DNA of 64,000 nucleotides. It comes from Williamsia maris. Its GTDB lineage: Bacteria; Actinomycetota; Actinomycetes; Mycobacteriales; Mycobacteriaceae. Positions 8,845-16,072 of this stretch are shown here, in pieces (positions within the stretch are counted from its first letter, which is position 1; each line of letters starts with the position of its first letter). Made by a program: the position numbers and the translations under genes. The DNA lies in the NCBI RefSeq assembly GCF_024171815.1, contig NZ_JAMTCJ010000002.1, positions 682,001 to 746,000 of the forward strand. The letters are read 5' to 3'. Under the pieces are notes generated by a model. The model was not told the DNA's origin and ran no database searches. It worked only from the letters and a program-made list of their open reading frames with translations.

Positions 8845-9596
8845 GCGGTGGGGAGTTCGCCCGTGCGCGGGTTGCGTGAGGTGATGCAGTAGCGGCGTCC
8901 GGTCGGGTCCTCCATGACCGTCCAGTTCGGGAACTCGGCGACAACCTCTGCGCCCCAGTCCTCATGGCGCGACACCTCGTCGGAGGGGTGGGTGCTGGCG
9001 AGATCGACATGGCCGCCGATCTCGCCGGAATCGATGCGCTGCAGCAGGATCCGGATGGTGATGTTGTCCGGCCGATCGAGGTGACGGAACATGGGGCTGT
9101 CGTTGTCGGTCAGCTCCCACCCGGTCAGTCGCTGCCAGAACTCGCACTCGGCGTCATACGCGCGGGCCGGGATGTCGATGGAGACCTGGTCGATGATGCT
9201 GATCGTGTCGCCGGGCCAACGGATCGGACGCGATCGGGTCTTCTGCCCCTCCCAGGGCACGAGGCAGAAGACGAAACCGCCCGGCGAGCGCATCGTCACC
9301 ACGTCGCCGTAGCGATGTGTCTCGCTCGCCCCGAGTCGGACCGCCTCCCTCGCTGCGACGTCGAGATCGTCGACGTGGAGGTCGAGATGCACTCCGCCGT
9401 TGCCGGATTCGAGTCGTTGGACGCGGAGATGCGGGTCGCCGTTGAACGGCTCGAGCGTCGCGAACTGCCTCTTGTCCCCGCGAGGCGGCGAGACGGTGCT
9501 GCCTGCGATCGCGCGCCAGAACGTGACCTCGCTGCCGAACTCGTCGGCGGGGAAGTCGAGGAATGCGGTCAACCAACGAACCTCGAAAGTACTCAT
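8841..9596 (-). CDS. VOC/glyoxalase family protein, two-module
   Basis: This 251-residue protein contains two vicinal-oxygen-chelate halves. The first runs from FLDFPADEFGSEVTFW to HLDLHVDDLDVAAREAVRLG and SPGGFVFCLV. The second runs from QVSIDIPARAYDAECEFWQRL to HVDLAS, WGAEVVAEF and EDPTGRRYCIT. Members bind a divalent metal and act as dioxygenases, lyases or resistance proteins; this one is best called glyoxalase-like of unknown substrate. A longer in-frame extension exists, but the start chosen (MSTFEVRWL) overlaps the upstream gene's stop by 4 bp, as expected within this operon. Confidence 0.83.
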   Translation of the reverse strand: MSTFEVRWLTAFLDFPADEFGSEVTFWRAIAGSTVSPPRGDKRQFATLEPFNGDPHLRVQRLESGNGGVHLDLHVDDLDVAAREAVRLGASETHRYGDVVTMRSPGGFVFCLVPWEGQKTRSRPIRWPGDTISIIDQVSIDIPARAYDAECEFWQRLTGWELTDNDSPMFRHLDRPDNITIRILLQRIDSGEIGGHVDLASTHPSDEVSRHEDWGAEVVAEFPNWTVMEDPTGRRYCITSRNPRTGELPTA

Positions 9597-10366
9597 CGTC
9601 CTCGTATGCGGTGTCGACTGTGCCAGTTCTCCAACACCGCGGCGTCGCCCCGGGAGGAGACGATGTCGCCGCCGCGGTTCCACAGCCCGAAGTACAGCGC
9701 GGCCGCGGTCCCGGTCCAGTGGACGTCGGCGTCCTCGTCGAACCCGCGTTCGGCGGTGAGCGCGGACTCGGTGACGTGCAACGTCCAGGCGTGGTCGGTG
9801 TCGTCGGGCGCTATCGCGATGCTGAACGGGGTGCCGTCGAAGAGCTTCGACCGGCCGCGGGCCAAGAAGCTGACGACCAGCTCGTCGAGACCATCGGCGG
9901 CGAACGCAGGGGTCACGCCCATCGCGGAGACCGGCGCGATCTCACCGCGGGCGGCGCAAACCGCGTCGAGGGCGTGGACCGTTGTCTCGTGGGCCTGGCG
10001 ACGCGCCCAGAACTCGAGTGGGGTCCGTCCGGTCTCGATGAACACGAAGGCGTCGAGATCGGCCGGTGCCGCCGAGAGCGCGTCGACGAGTTCGTCGGAT
10101 CCCGCGGCGAGCCACTCCGGGAGCTCGTCGGGATCGACCTCGGCGAGGACCGCGGCGCCGTCGGCGAACGGCGGCTCGGTCGCGGTGATGTGGGCATGAG
10201 CCCATCGGTGCACCATGCCCTGGTGCGCGAGGAGATCGGCGACGGTCCACTCGGGACAGGTCGGCACCGGGGTGTCGGGACCCGCGCCGAGCGCGGCGGC
10301 GGTCATACGACCCGTCGCCGCACCGATCGCACGCAGGTGATCGTCGAAGGCCACCGTGGCTGACAT
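9593..10366 (-). CDS. Maleylpyruvate isomerase-family mycothiol-dependent enzyme
   Basis: This 257-residue protein shows the N-terminal DinB-like MDMPI helix bundle. CPEWTVADLLAHQGMVHRWAH includes the conserved histidine, followed later by RRQAHETTVHALDA with the other metal-binding histidine pattern. The C-terminal half (LDELVVSFLARG, WTLHVTESALTAERGF, ALYFGLWNRGGD) is the SCP2-like domain found in many actinobacterial members. These enzymes usually use mycothiol as thiol cofactor for isomerase or S-transferase reactions; the substrate here is unknown. It is the promoter-proximal gene of the three-gene minus-strand operon. The start was set at MSATVAFDD; 40 further upstream codons are open but implausibly Arg/Cys-rich. 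Confidence 0.84.
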   Translation of the reverse strand: MSATVAFDDHLRAIGAATGRMTAAALGAGPDTPVPTCPEWTVADLLAHQGMVHRWAHAHITATEPPFADGAAVLAEVDPDELPEWLAAGSDELVDALSAAPADLDAFVFIETGRTPLEFWARRQAHETTVHALDAVCAARGEIAPVSAMGVTPAFAADGLDELVVSFLARGRSKLFDGTPFSIAIAPDDTDHAWTLHVTESALTAERGFDEDADVHWTGTAAALYFGLWNRGGDIVSSRGDAAVLENWHSRHRIRGR

Positions 10367-10397
10367 GGGAGTCAGTCTGACATGTCGGCGTCGGTGC

Positions 10398-11321
10398 CTA
10401 CAGCTGCGGCAGCACCTCGGAGCCGATGAGCTCGACGTGCGCGAGATCGGACAGGTCGAGCACCTGGAGGTAGGCGCGGGTGGCACCCACGTCGCCGAAT
10501 CGGCCGATCTTGTCGACGATCTCCGCGGGTGAACCGGTCAGGCCGTTCTCCCTGAGGTCGGCCACGTTGCGTCCGATGGCCTCGGCGCGGCGCGCGACCT
10601 CGGCGTCGTCGCGGCCGCAGCACACGACCTGCGCGGCGGAGTGCCGGATCGGGGCCGACCGCTCGACCTGCGCGCACGCCTCGTCGACCCGCCGGTAGAG
10701 CGGGGCGGCGTCGTCCGGCGACATGAACGGGGTGTTGAACTCCGCGGCGTAGCGGGCGGCGAGCGCAGGGGTGCGCTTCTTGCCCGCGCCGCCGATGATG
10801 ACCGGCGGGCCGGGCTGCTGCACGGGCTTGGGCAGCGCGGGGGAGTCGGTGAGCTGGAAGTGGCTGCCGTCGAAGGTGAACCGGTCCCCGGCGGGTGTCG
10901 ACCACAATCCGGTGACCACGGCGAGGTACTCCTCGAGGCGGTCGAAGCGCTCGCCGAGGCGGGAGAAGGGGATGCCATAGGCGGTGTGCTCGGACTCGTA
11001 CCAGCCGGCACCGATGCCGAACTCGACCCGGCCGTTCGACATCGCGTCGACCCCGGCCACCGAGATCGCGAGCGGTCCGGGCAGTCGGAACGTCGCGGAG
11101 GTGACGAGGGTGCCCAGTCGGATCCGTGACGTCTCCCGCGCGAGACCGGCGAGGGTGATCCAGGCGTCGGACGGGCCGACACCGTCGGCGACGTTCATCG
11201 CGAGGTAGTGATCGGAGCGGAAGAAGCCGGTGTACCCGGCCGCCTCCGCCGTCTGCGCGACGGCCAACAACTCGTCGTAGGTGGCACCCTGCTGCGGCTC
11301 GGTGAAAACACAGATCTCCAT
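10398..11321 (-). CDS. LLM class F420-dependent oxidoreductase
   Basis: This 307-residue TIM-barrel flavin/F420 enzyme begins MEICVFTEPQQGATYDELL. It contains AAGYTGFFRSDHY, LGTLVTSATFRLPGPLA, GRVEFGIGAGWYESEHTAYGIPF and PVIIGGAGKKRTP, all conserved blocks of the bacterial luciferase-like/F420 family. It probably catalyses hydride transfer between F420 (or FMN) and an unknown substrate. The reading frame stays open far upstream, but that extension overlaps the divergently transcribed peptidase gene and has no family blocks. The start chosen is only 25 bp from the divergent ATG of that gene, so the promoters must overlap the coding starts. Confidence 0.87.
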   Translation of the reverse strand: MEICVFTEPQQGATYDELLAVAQTAEAAGYTGFFRSDHYLAMNVADGVGPSDAWITLAGLARETSRIRLGTLVTSATFRLPGPLAISVAGVDAMSNGRVEFGIGAGWYESEHTAYGIPFSRLGERFDRLEEYLAVVTGLWSTPAGDRFTFDGSHFQLTDSPALPKPVQQPGPPVIIGGAGKKRTPALAARYAAEFNTPFMSPDDAAPLYRRVDEACAQVERSAPIRHSAAQVVCCGRDDAEVARRAEAIGRNVADLRENGLTGSPAEIVDKIGRFGDVGATRAYLQVLDLSDLAHVELIGSEVLPQL

Positions 11322-11345
11322 GACCTCCAGCCTAGAGTGACTCCC

Positions 11346-12200
11346 ATGAGCGACGGACCGCTGACGAGGCTGAGACACGCGCTGGGCACACCCCGTCCCG
11401 ATCGGGTCGCGGTGGTCCGGCTCGAGGGCCACATCGGTGCGGTCGGCGTGGGACGCGGAGGTCTGACGGCCGACGGGGTGGAGGGCGTCCTCAAGCGCGC
11501 GTTCACCGGCGAGCGGGTCAAGGCGGTCGTCCTGGTCATCAACTCCCCGGGCGGGTCGCCGGCGCAATCGGAGTACATCGCCGAGCGCGTGCGCCAGCTG
11601 GCGTCGGAGAACGGTGTCCGGGTGCTCGCGTTCTGCGAGGACGTCGCGGCCTCGGGTGGCTACTGGATCGCGTGCGCGGCCGACGAGATCTTCGCGGCCC
11701 GGACCTCGATGGTCGGATCCATCGGCGTCGTGTCGTCGGGGTTCGGTGCGGCCGAGCTGATCGGCAAGATCGGGCTCGAACGCCGCATCTACAGCGCAGG
11801 CAACAACAAGGCACGGCTCGACGTGTTCTCGGAGGAGAAGCCCGAGGACGTCGAATGGTTGTCGGGTATCCAGGCCGATCTGCACGAGGCGTTCATCGCC
11901 TGGGTGCGCCAGCGACGGGGCGCCAAACTGTCCGGCGATGACGAGACGTTGTTCTCCGGCGACGTCTGGATCGGTCGCCGAGCGGTCGAGGTCGGGCTCG
12001 TCGACGCGGTCGGCGTGCTGCGATCGGTCATCGCCGAGCGGTACCCCGACGCCGAGGTCGACGTGATCGCGCCGACGAAGCCACTACTCGCCCGACTGAC
12101 GGGCGGTCAACTCGAGATGGCGGCCGCGGTGGACGGTGTGGTCACCGGAGCCTGGTCGGCGATGGAGAAGCGGGCTCGCTGGTCCTCCGTCGGTCTGTGA
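11346..12200 (+). CDS. S49 family peptidase (SppA/SohB-like)
   Basis: This 284-residue protease has the S49 signatures VINSPGGSPAQSEYI, the serine in DVAASGGYWIA (Ser103) and the lysine in AGNNKARLDVF (Lys155). Together these form the Ser-Lys dyad used to degrade signal peptides or membrane-embedded fragments. There is no clear N-terminal signal or transmembrane helix, so this resembles the short, single-domain SohB-type or soluble members. It is divergent from the LLM-oxidoreductase gene with a 24-bp gap. The following 300 bp are non-coding and rich in DnaA-box-like 9-mers. Confidence 0.88.
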   Translation: MSDGPLTRLRHALGTPRPDRVAVVRLEGHIGAVGVGRGGLTADGVEGVLKRAFTGERVKAVVLVINSPGGSPAQSEYIAERVRQLASENGVRVLAFCEDVAASGGYWIACAADEIFAARTSMVGSIGVVSSGFGAAELIGKIGLERRIYSAGNNKARLDVFSEEKPEDVEWLSGIQADLHEAFIAWVRQRRGAKLSGDDETLFSGDVWIGRRAVEVGLVDAVGVLRSVIAERYPDAEVDVIAPTKPLLARLTGGQLEMAAAVDGVVTGAWSAMEKRARWSSVGL

Positions 12201-12501
12201 GCAACTGCTGTGACCTTCGAGATCTATCCACAGGGGCGGGGTTGCGCCGCAGGCACAGGGCATGCCGACCGACCCTCAACCTGTGGATGAGGCTGTGGAA
12301 ACTGTGGACAAACGGGGGCCAGGCGATCGTTTTAGTGAGCCTGGTCACTGAAATTCGTGCATCTGGGCCTTATTCATTGAGCGAAGCAAACCGTCGTTTG
12401 CATACCGCACAGCACGGATCCGGCGCCGTACCTGTGGATAACTTGTGGAGCAATCCGGTCGCGGGACGTCGCGGCGGGCGGCGTGCCACCATGGACGAGT
12501 G
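12201..12501. promoter_or_regulatory. Intergenic region with a DnaA-box-like cluster and two palindromes
   Basis: This gap has no convincing gene and is AT-richer than its surroundings. Matches to the 9-mer TTATCCACA/TTGTCCACA are: 12224-12232 (one mismatch, plus orientation); 12282-12290 (one mismatch, minus); 12303-12311 (exact TTGTCCACA, minus); and 12433-12441 (exact TTATCCACA, minus). Weaker copies begin at 12294 and 12444. Between them lie AGTGA-N6-TCACT (12334-12349) and GCAAAC-CGTC-GTTTGC (12386-12401). It could regulate the DUF4328/GDPD genes or bind DnaA away from oriC. No dnaA or dnaN gene is nearby. Confidence 0.6.
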
Positions 12502-13461
12502 ATGGACTTCTGTCCGCGCTGTCGCATCCAGGCACCGCACGACGCGCGTAGATCAGGATGCCCGCGCTGCGGTGGCCCCCTGATGGTCGTCGACGACCCA
12601 TCCCGCATACCGCCGCCCCCGCGACCCCCCGTTCCGCCCGTGGCGCCGCCCCGTGCGGCGATGCGCCGTCCCGATCGTCGCGTGCGCTGGGTGGCCCGCC
12701 GCCCACCCGAGGCGCGGCCCGGGCCGCGTCTGCGTCGGTCCGCGTCTGCGGGTCCGACCCCGCGCTACACCTGGATCCCCCGATGGGGTCTCGTCGACGA
12801 GATCGCAGCGGCACCGGAACCGACGCGGGACCGCACCGCGCGCTGGGCGCAGGCCCTGACACCGATGGTGCAGACGCTGGCGACGCTGCTGGCGGTCACC
12901 GCGATCGCCCAGGCCTGGATCTACGGGCTCCTCGTCGTCAACCGCAGCGAGCCGCTCAACGGCACCCTGGTCGCATGGTCCTACGCGATCACGTGGGGCC
13001 TCGGGGTCGTGTCGGTCGCGATGGTCATCGCCTGCCTCGTGGCGTTCGTGGCGTGGCTCCGACACCACCGCGAGCGGGCCTACGCCGACAACGACCGCAT
13101 CGATCCGCGACCCCGGTGGCATCTCACCGTCGGGACCATCGTGCCCGTGCTGAACCTGGTGGCGCCCGCGGTCTTCGTGCACGAGCTGGCGAGCTGTGGC
13201 CACCAGCTCCCCGCCGACCGCCTGGTGCGCACGCTCCGGCTGTGGTGGGCGGGCTGGGTGGCGCTCAACCTGCTCGCCGCGATCACGCTGACCATCCGGT
13301 TCACCGCCGACTCGATCCAGTGGGGCGCCAACGCGGTGTTGCTCACCGTGCTGTGCGACGCCGCGGGGGCGGTGTTCGCGCTGGTGTCCATCCGTCTGCT
13401 GCACCGCGCGTTCGATCCGGCGGCCCGACCCGAACCCACCACCCGGTGGCTGGCGGCCTGA
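12502..13461 (+). CDS. DUF4328-like multipass membrane protein with N-terminal zinc ribbon (Rv3843c-like)
   Basis: This 319-residue protein starts MDFCPRCRIQAP and carries two CxxC pairs (CPRC and CPRC, within the first 30 residues), a probable zinc ribbon. A proline/arginine-rich linker follows, then about six transmembrane segments such as LATLLAVTAIAQAWIYGLL, VVSVAMVIACLVAFVAWL and WWAGWVALNLLAAITLTI. The segment DPRPRWHLTVGTIVPVLNLV is typical of DUF4328. Function is unknown. The stop overlaps the ATG of the glycerophosphodiesterase gene by one base (TGATG). This pairing matches the Rv3843c-glpQ1 neighbourhood of mycobacteria as I recall it. Confidence 0.78.
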   Translation: MDFCPRCRIQAPHDARRSGCPRCGGPLMVVDDPSRIPPPPRPPVPPVAPPRAAMRRPDRRVRWVARRPPEARPGPRLRRSASAGPTPRYTWIPRWGLVDEIAAAPEPTRDRTARWAQALTPMVQTLATLLAVTAIAQAWIYGLLVVNRSEPLNGTLVAWSYAITWGLGVVSVAMVIACLVAFVAWLRHHRERAYADNDRIDPRPRWHLTVGTIVPVLNLVAPAVFVHELASCGHQLPADRLVRTLRLWWAGWVALNLLAAITLTIRFTADSIQWGANAVLLTVLCDAAGAVFALVSIRLLHRAFDPAARPEPTTRWLAA

Positions 13462-14291
13462 TGACGCAGGGGCACGACGACACCTCGGACCCGTTGCCCG
13501 ACGCGGCACGGATCAAGCGCCAACGGCGCCCGGCGGTCGTCGCCCATCGAGGTGCGTCGGGCGACCGGCCCGAGCACACGCTGGCCGCCTACGAACTCGC
13601 GCTGGCACAGGGCGCGGAAGGACTCGAGTGCGACGTCCGCCTCACGCGCGATCACCAGCTCGTCTGCGTGCACGACCGCACCATCGACCGAACCTCCTCG
13701 GGCACCGGCGTCGTCAGTGAGATGACGTTGGCCGAACTGCGCGAGTTCGACTTCGGCAGCTGGCACCGATTCGGTCGGCCCGCGCAGGTGCTGACCCTGG
13801 CCGAACTCATCACGCTCACCCTCGATTGGAGCAGCCCGGCGCGGCTGTTCATCGAGACCAAACACCCGGTGCGCTTCGGCGGTCTGGTGGAGCAGCTGTT
13901 GCTCGCCGAACTGCACCGGTTCGGGATCGCGTCGCCGCCCTCGGCCGATCACAGTCGCGCCGCGGTCATCTCGTTCTCCACCGCCGGCGTCTGGCGGATC
14001 CGGCGGAACGCGCCCCTGTTGCCGACGGTGCTGCTCGGCGACACCGCCCGCATCCTGGGGGGCGGTGCGGCGACGGCCGTCGGCGCCACCGGGATCGGTC
14101 CGTCCATCGCGACACTGCGCGACCACCCGGACGCCGTCGACCGCGCGGCGGCGGCGGGGCGTGCGACCTACTGCTGGACCGTCGACGACCACGCCGACGT
14201 ACTCCATTGCGCGCGAATCGGAGTCGACTTCGTGGCCACCAACTTCCCGGGCCGGGTCCGGGAATGGTTGGAACCCTCGCGGCGGTCGTGA
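13461..14291 (+). CDS. glpQ1: Glycerophosphodiester phosphodiesterase (GlpQ1-like)
   Basis: This 276-residue GDPD TIM barrel has the catalytic motif VVAHRGASGDRPEHTLAAY with the histidine-arginine pair. The metal-binding ECDVRLTRD and VCVHDRTIDRTSSG follow, then LFIETKH. Late blocks are ATYCWTVDDHADV and GVDFVATNFP. It hydrolyses deacylated phospholipids to glycerol-3-phosphate and an alcohol. No signal peptide is visible, so it is probably cytosolic. It overlaps the upstream membrane-protein gene by one base. In M. tuberculosis glpQ1 is also a neighbour of bfrB, as here. Confidence 0.9.
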   Translation: MTQGHDDTSDPLPDAARIKRQRRPAVVAHRGASGDRPEHTLAAYELALAQGAEGLECDVRLTRDHQLVCVHDRTIDRTSSGTGVVSEMTLAELREFDFGSWHRFGRPAQVLTLAELITLTLDWSSPARLFIETKHPVRFGGLVEQLLLAELHRFGIASPPSADHSRAAVISFSTAGVWRIRRNAPLLPTVLLGDTARILGGGAATAVGATGIGPSIATLRDHPDAVDRAAAAGRATYCWTVDDHADVLHCARIGVDFVATNFPGRVREWLEPSRRS

Positions 14292-14348
14292 CCCGCGCCC
14301 GCAGGGGCTGGGTAGGTGTCACCGGTCGGGCGTAATAGGTTCGACACC

Positions 14349-15287
14349 ATGGCAAAGAAGAGCAAGCGCGGAACTGGACGTCCCGGCAGCGACCGCGCGA
14401 AGCGCGTCGCCGCCCGCAAGGCCCGGCAGGCGCAGGCATCGGCCGCACCGACCCGTCCGTTCGCCGGCCTCGCGGCGGAGTGCGACCTGGTCGCGTTGCG
14501 CAGCTTCGTCGCATCGGCCACGGCGTCGATCAGCGTGCAGGGTGACGGCGTCGGCGCGAACTCGGTGACACTCGCGACGATCCTGCCCGGCGCGGTCCAG
14601 GCGCTGACCCGCGACGTCGACGGCGCCACCGAGGGGCTCGTCGCGCTGCAGACCGAGTTCGACACCGCAGCCGATGTCGCAGGCGAGATCGCGAGCGCAC
14701 TGCGCTGGGCGTCGCAGGCCGATGGCGGGGACCCGTACGTGGCGTCGGCCGTGGCCACGGACGACACCGCCGCCGGGATCGCGGATCTGGCAGCCACGCT
14801 GGGCGCCGACACCGAACTCGACATCACGCTGCACGACGACTTCACGTGGTGGTTCGCCGATCAGGCCGACGTCACCCCCGAGATCGCCGCCATGATCGAG
14901 CAGGCCAGCACGTCGATCATGCCGACCGCCCGTATCCCCGGCGGTCTGTCCGGTGCGCCGTGGTGGGTCGACGCCGGTGAGCGCGCACACCTGCGGTGGG
15001 TGCGCCCCGAGTCGGAGGACGACGTGATGAGCGCGCTGGCGCGGATGCACGCGGCGGGCAAGCTCACCCTCGGTGAGGGGTCGAAGTTCGCCGGGTCGTT
15101 CCGCACCCACGGGCTGCTGGTGCCGGTGTTCGACCTCGACAACGAGATGCACCCCGACGAGTGGACGACGCCCTGCGCGACGTTCGAGTCCGACCTCGTC
15201 GCGGCCCTCGCCGAGACCGGCGATCTGACCGGTGAGCAGCGACGATCCCGCGACGGGATCCGCGGGCGTCAGGTCACGCTTCGCTGA
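14349..15287 (+). CDS. DUF5926 family protein
   Basis: This 312-residue protein has a strongly basic N-terminus (MAKKSKRGTGRP, then KRVAARKARQ) that could bind nucleic acid. A mostly acidic body includes ECDLVALRSFVASATA, DDFTWWFAD, ARIPGGLSGAPWWVDAGER and HGLLVPVFDLD. I recognise the overall pattern as the actinobacterial DUF5926 family (topoisomerase-like/preprotein translocase-annotated homologues), but its function is unknown. It stands alone between glpQ1 and the convergent ferritin gene and ends about 30 bp before a bidirectional hairpin terminator. Confidence 0.75.
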   Translation: MAKKSKRGTGRPGSDRAKRVAARKARQAQASAAPTRPFAGLAAECDLVALRSFVASATASISVQGDGVGANSVTLATILPGAVQALTRDVDGATEGLVALQTEFDTAADVAGEIASALRWASQADGGDPYVASAVATDDTAAGIADLAATLGADTELDITLHDDFTWWFADQADVTPEIAAMIEQASTSIMPTARIPGGLSGAPWWVDAGERAHLRWVRPESEDDVMSALARMHAAGKLTLGEGSKFAGSFRTHGLLVPVFDLDNEMHPDEWTTPCATFESDLVAALAETGDLTGEQRRSRDGIRGRQVTLR

Positions 15288-15314
15288 GAACCGCGACGAG
15301 ACACCCGAGAGACA

Positions 15315-15349
15315 ACTGAGCCGCCTCACGGTGTGTGGGGCGGCTCAGT
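15315..15349. terminator. Bidirectional hairpin terminator
   Basis: An 11-bp perfect stem (ACTGAGCCGCC pairing with GGCGGCTCAGT) with a 13-base loop lies in the gap between the convergent DUF5926 and ferritin genes. No long T-tract follows, as is common in high-GC actinobacteria. Its position serves both genes. Confidence 0.75.
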
Positions 15350-15370
15350 CGGGGCTGCAGAGTTGGTCTG

Positions 15371-15931
15371 TTACATGCTTCCGCCGGCGATGGACGGCGC
15401 GGTCGCGTCGGCCTCCGCGGTCACGCTGAGCTCGCGCTGGACGAAGTTCTCCAGGTCGAAGGTGTTGCCGTTGCAGCGCTCGGCGACGGTCTCGAGGGTC
15501 GTCATCACGGCGACCTCCTCGACCTGCTCCTTGAGGAACCACTGCATGAACTGCTCGCCGAGATAGTCACCCTCGTCGCGGGCGGTGCGGGCCAGCGCGA
15601 TGATCTGGTCGGTGACCGTCTGCTCCTGGTGCAGGGCCAGCTTGATTGGCTCGCGGAACTCGCTGAAGTGGCTCTGCGGCTCGGCGATGCCGGGCACCGC
15701 CACGGCGATGTCGCGGTCGAGGAAGTACTGGATGATCATCATCGCGTGATTGCGCTCTTCGACCGACTGGGCGTAGAAATGCTTCGCCAACTGCGGGAGA
15801 TCCTCGTTCGCGTAGAACGACGCGAGGGCGATGTACTGCTGGGACGCCGCGAACTCGTGCGCGATCTGGTCCTGGAGGAGCTGGTGGAAACGGGTCATGG
15901 TGCTCGCTGCTGAGCGTGTGGTGACGGACAT
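15371..15931 (-). CDS. bfrB: Ferritin (bfrB-type)
   Basis: This 186-residue non-haem ferritin has the di-iron ferroxidase pattern. Blocks are FHQLLQDQIAHEFAASQQYIALASF, then YAQSVEERNHAMMIIQYFLDRD, then LARTARDEGDYLGEQFMQWFLKEQVEEVAVM. It forms a 24-mer that oxidises and stores iron in the cytoplasm. Upstream lie a 27-bp near-palindrome and an IdeR-box-like sequence; mycobacterial bfrB is IdeR-activated when iron is replete. The start MSVTTRSA was chosen over an extension 12 codons upstream. It is downstream of the LCP gene on the same strand. Confidence 0.92.
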   Translation of the reverse strand: MSVTTRSAASTMTRFHQLLQDQIAHEFAASQQYIALASFYANEDLPQLAKHFYAQSVEERNHAMMIIQYFLDRDIAVAVPGIAEPQSHFSEFREPIKLALHQEQTVTDQIIALARTARDEGDYLGEQFMQWFLKEQVEEVAVMTTLETVAERCNGNTFDLENFVQRELSVTAEADATAPSIAGGSM

Positions 15932-15969
15932 GTGGACGACAGTAGGACGCCCGAAATGTCTTGTCACCC

Positions 15970-15996
15970 AAGTTGAACCTTAGTAAGGATGAACTT
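15970..15996. promoter_or_regulatory. 27-bp near-palindrome upstream of bfrB
   Basis: AAGTTGAACCTTAG plus TAAGGATGAACTT reads as an inverted repeat with 11 of 13 arm pairs matching, centred 52 bp before the bfrB start. A second element on the minus strand just beyond it (TTAGGATTGCC, bases 16011-16021) begins like the IdeR consensus TTAGGTTAGGC. Tandem IdeR sites upstream of mycobacterial bfrB are established; binding here is inferred. Confidence 0.5.
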
Positions 15997-16072
15997 GCCT
16001 GGTTCGCACAGGCAATCCTAATCAACCGTCCGATTCATCGGAACCGTTGCGCCGCAACGATATCGGCGACCA

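Noticed and set aside
11322-11885. 188-codon N-terminal extension of the minus-strand LLM oxidoreductase
   Set aside because: It is antisense to the conserved S49 peptidase gene, and the family N-terminus begins at MEICVFTEP.
12197-12502. A 101-codon frame across the DnaA-box cluster
   Set aside because: Its tryptophans come from the TGTGG repeats. There is no ribosome binding site, and composition is unlike neighbouring proteins.
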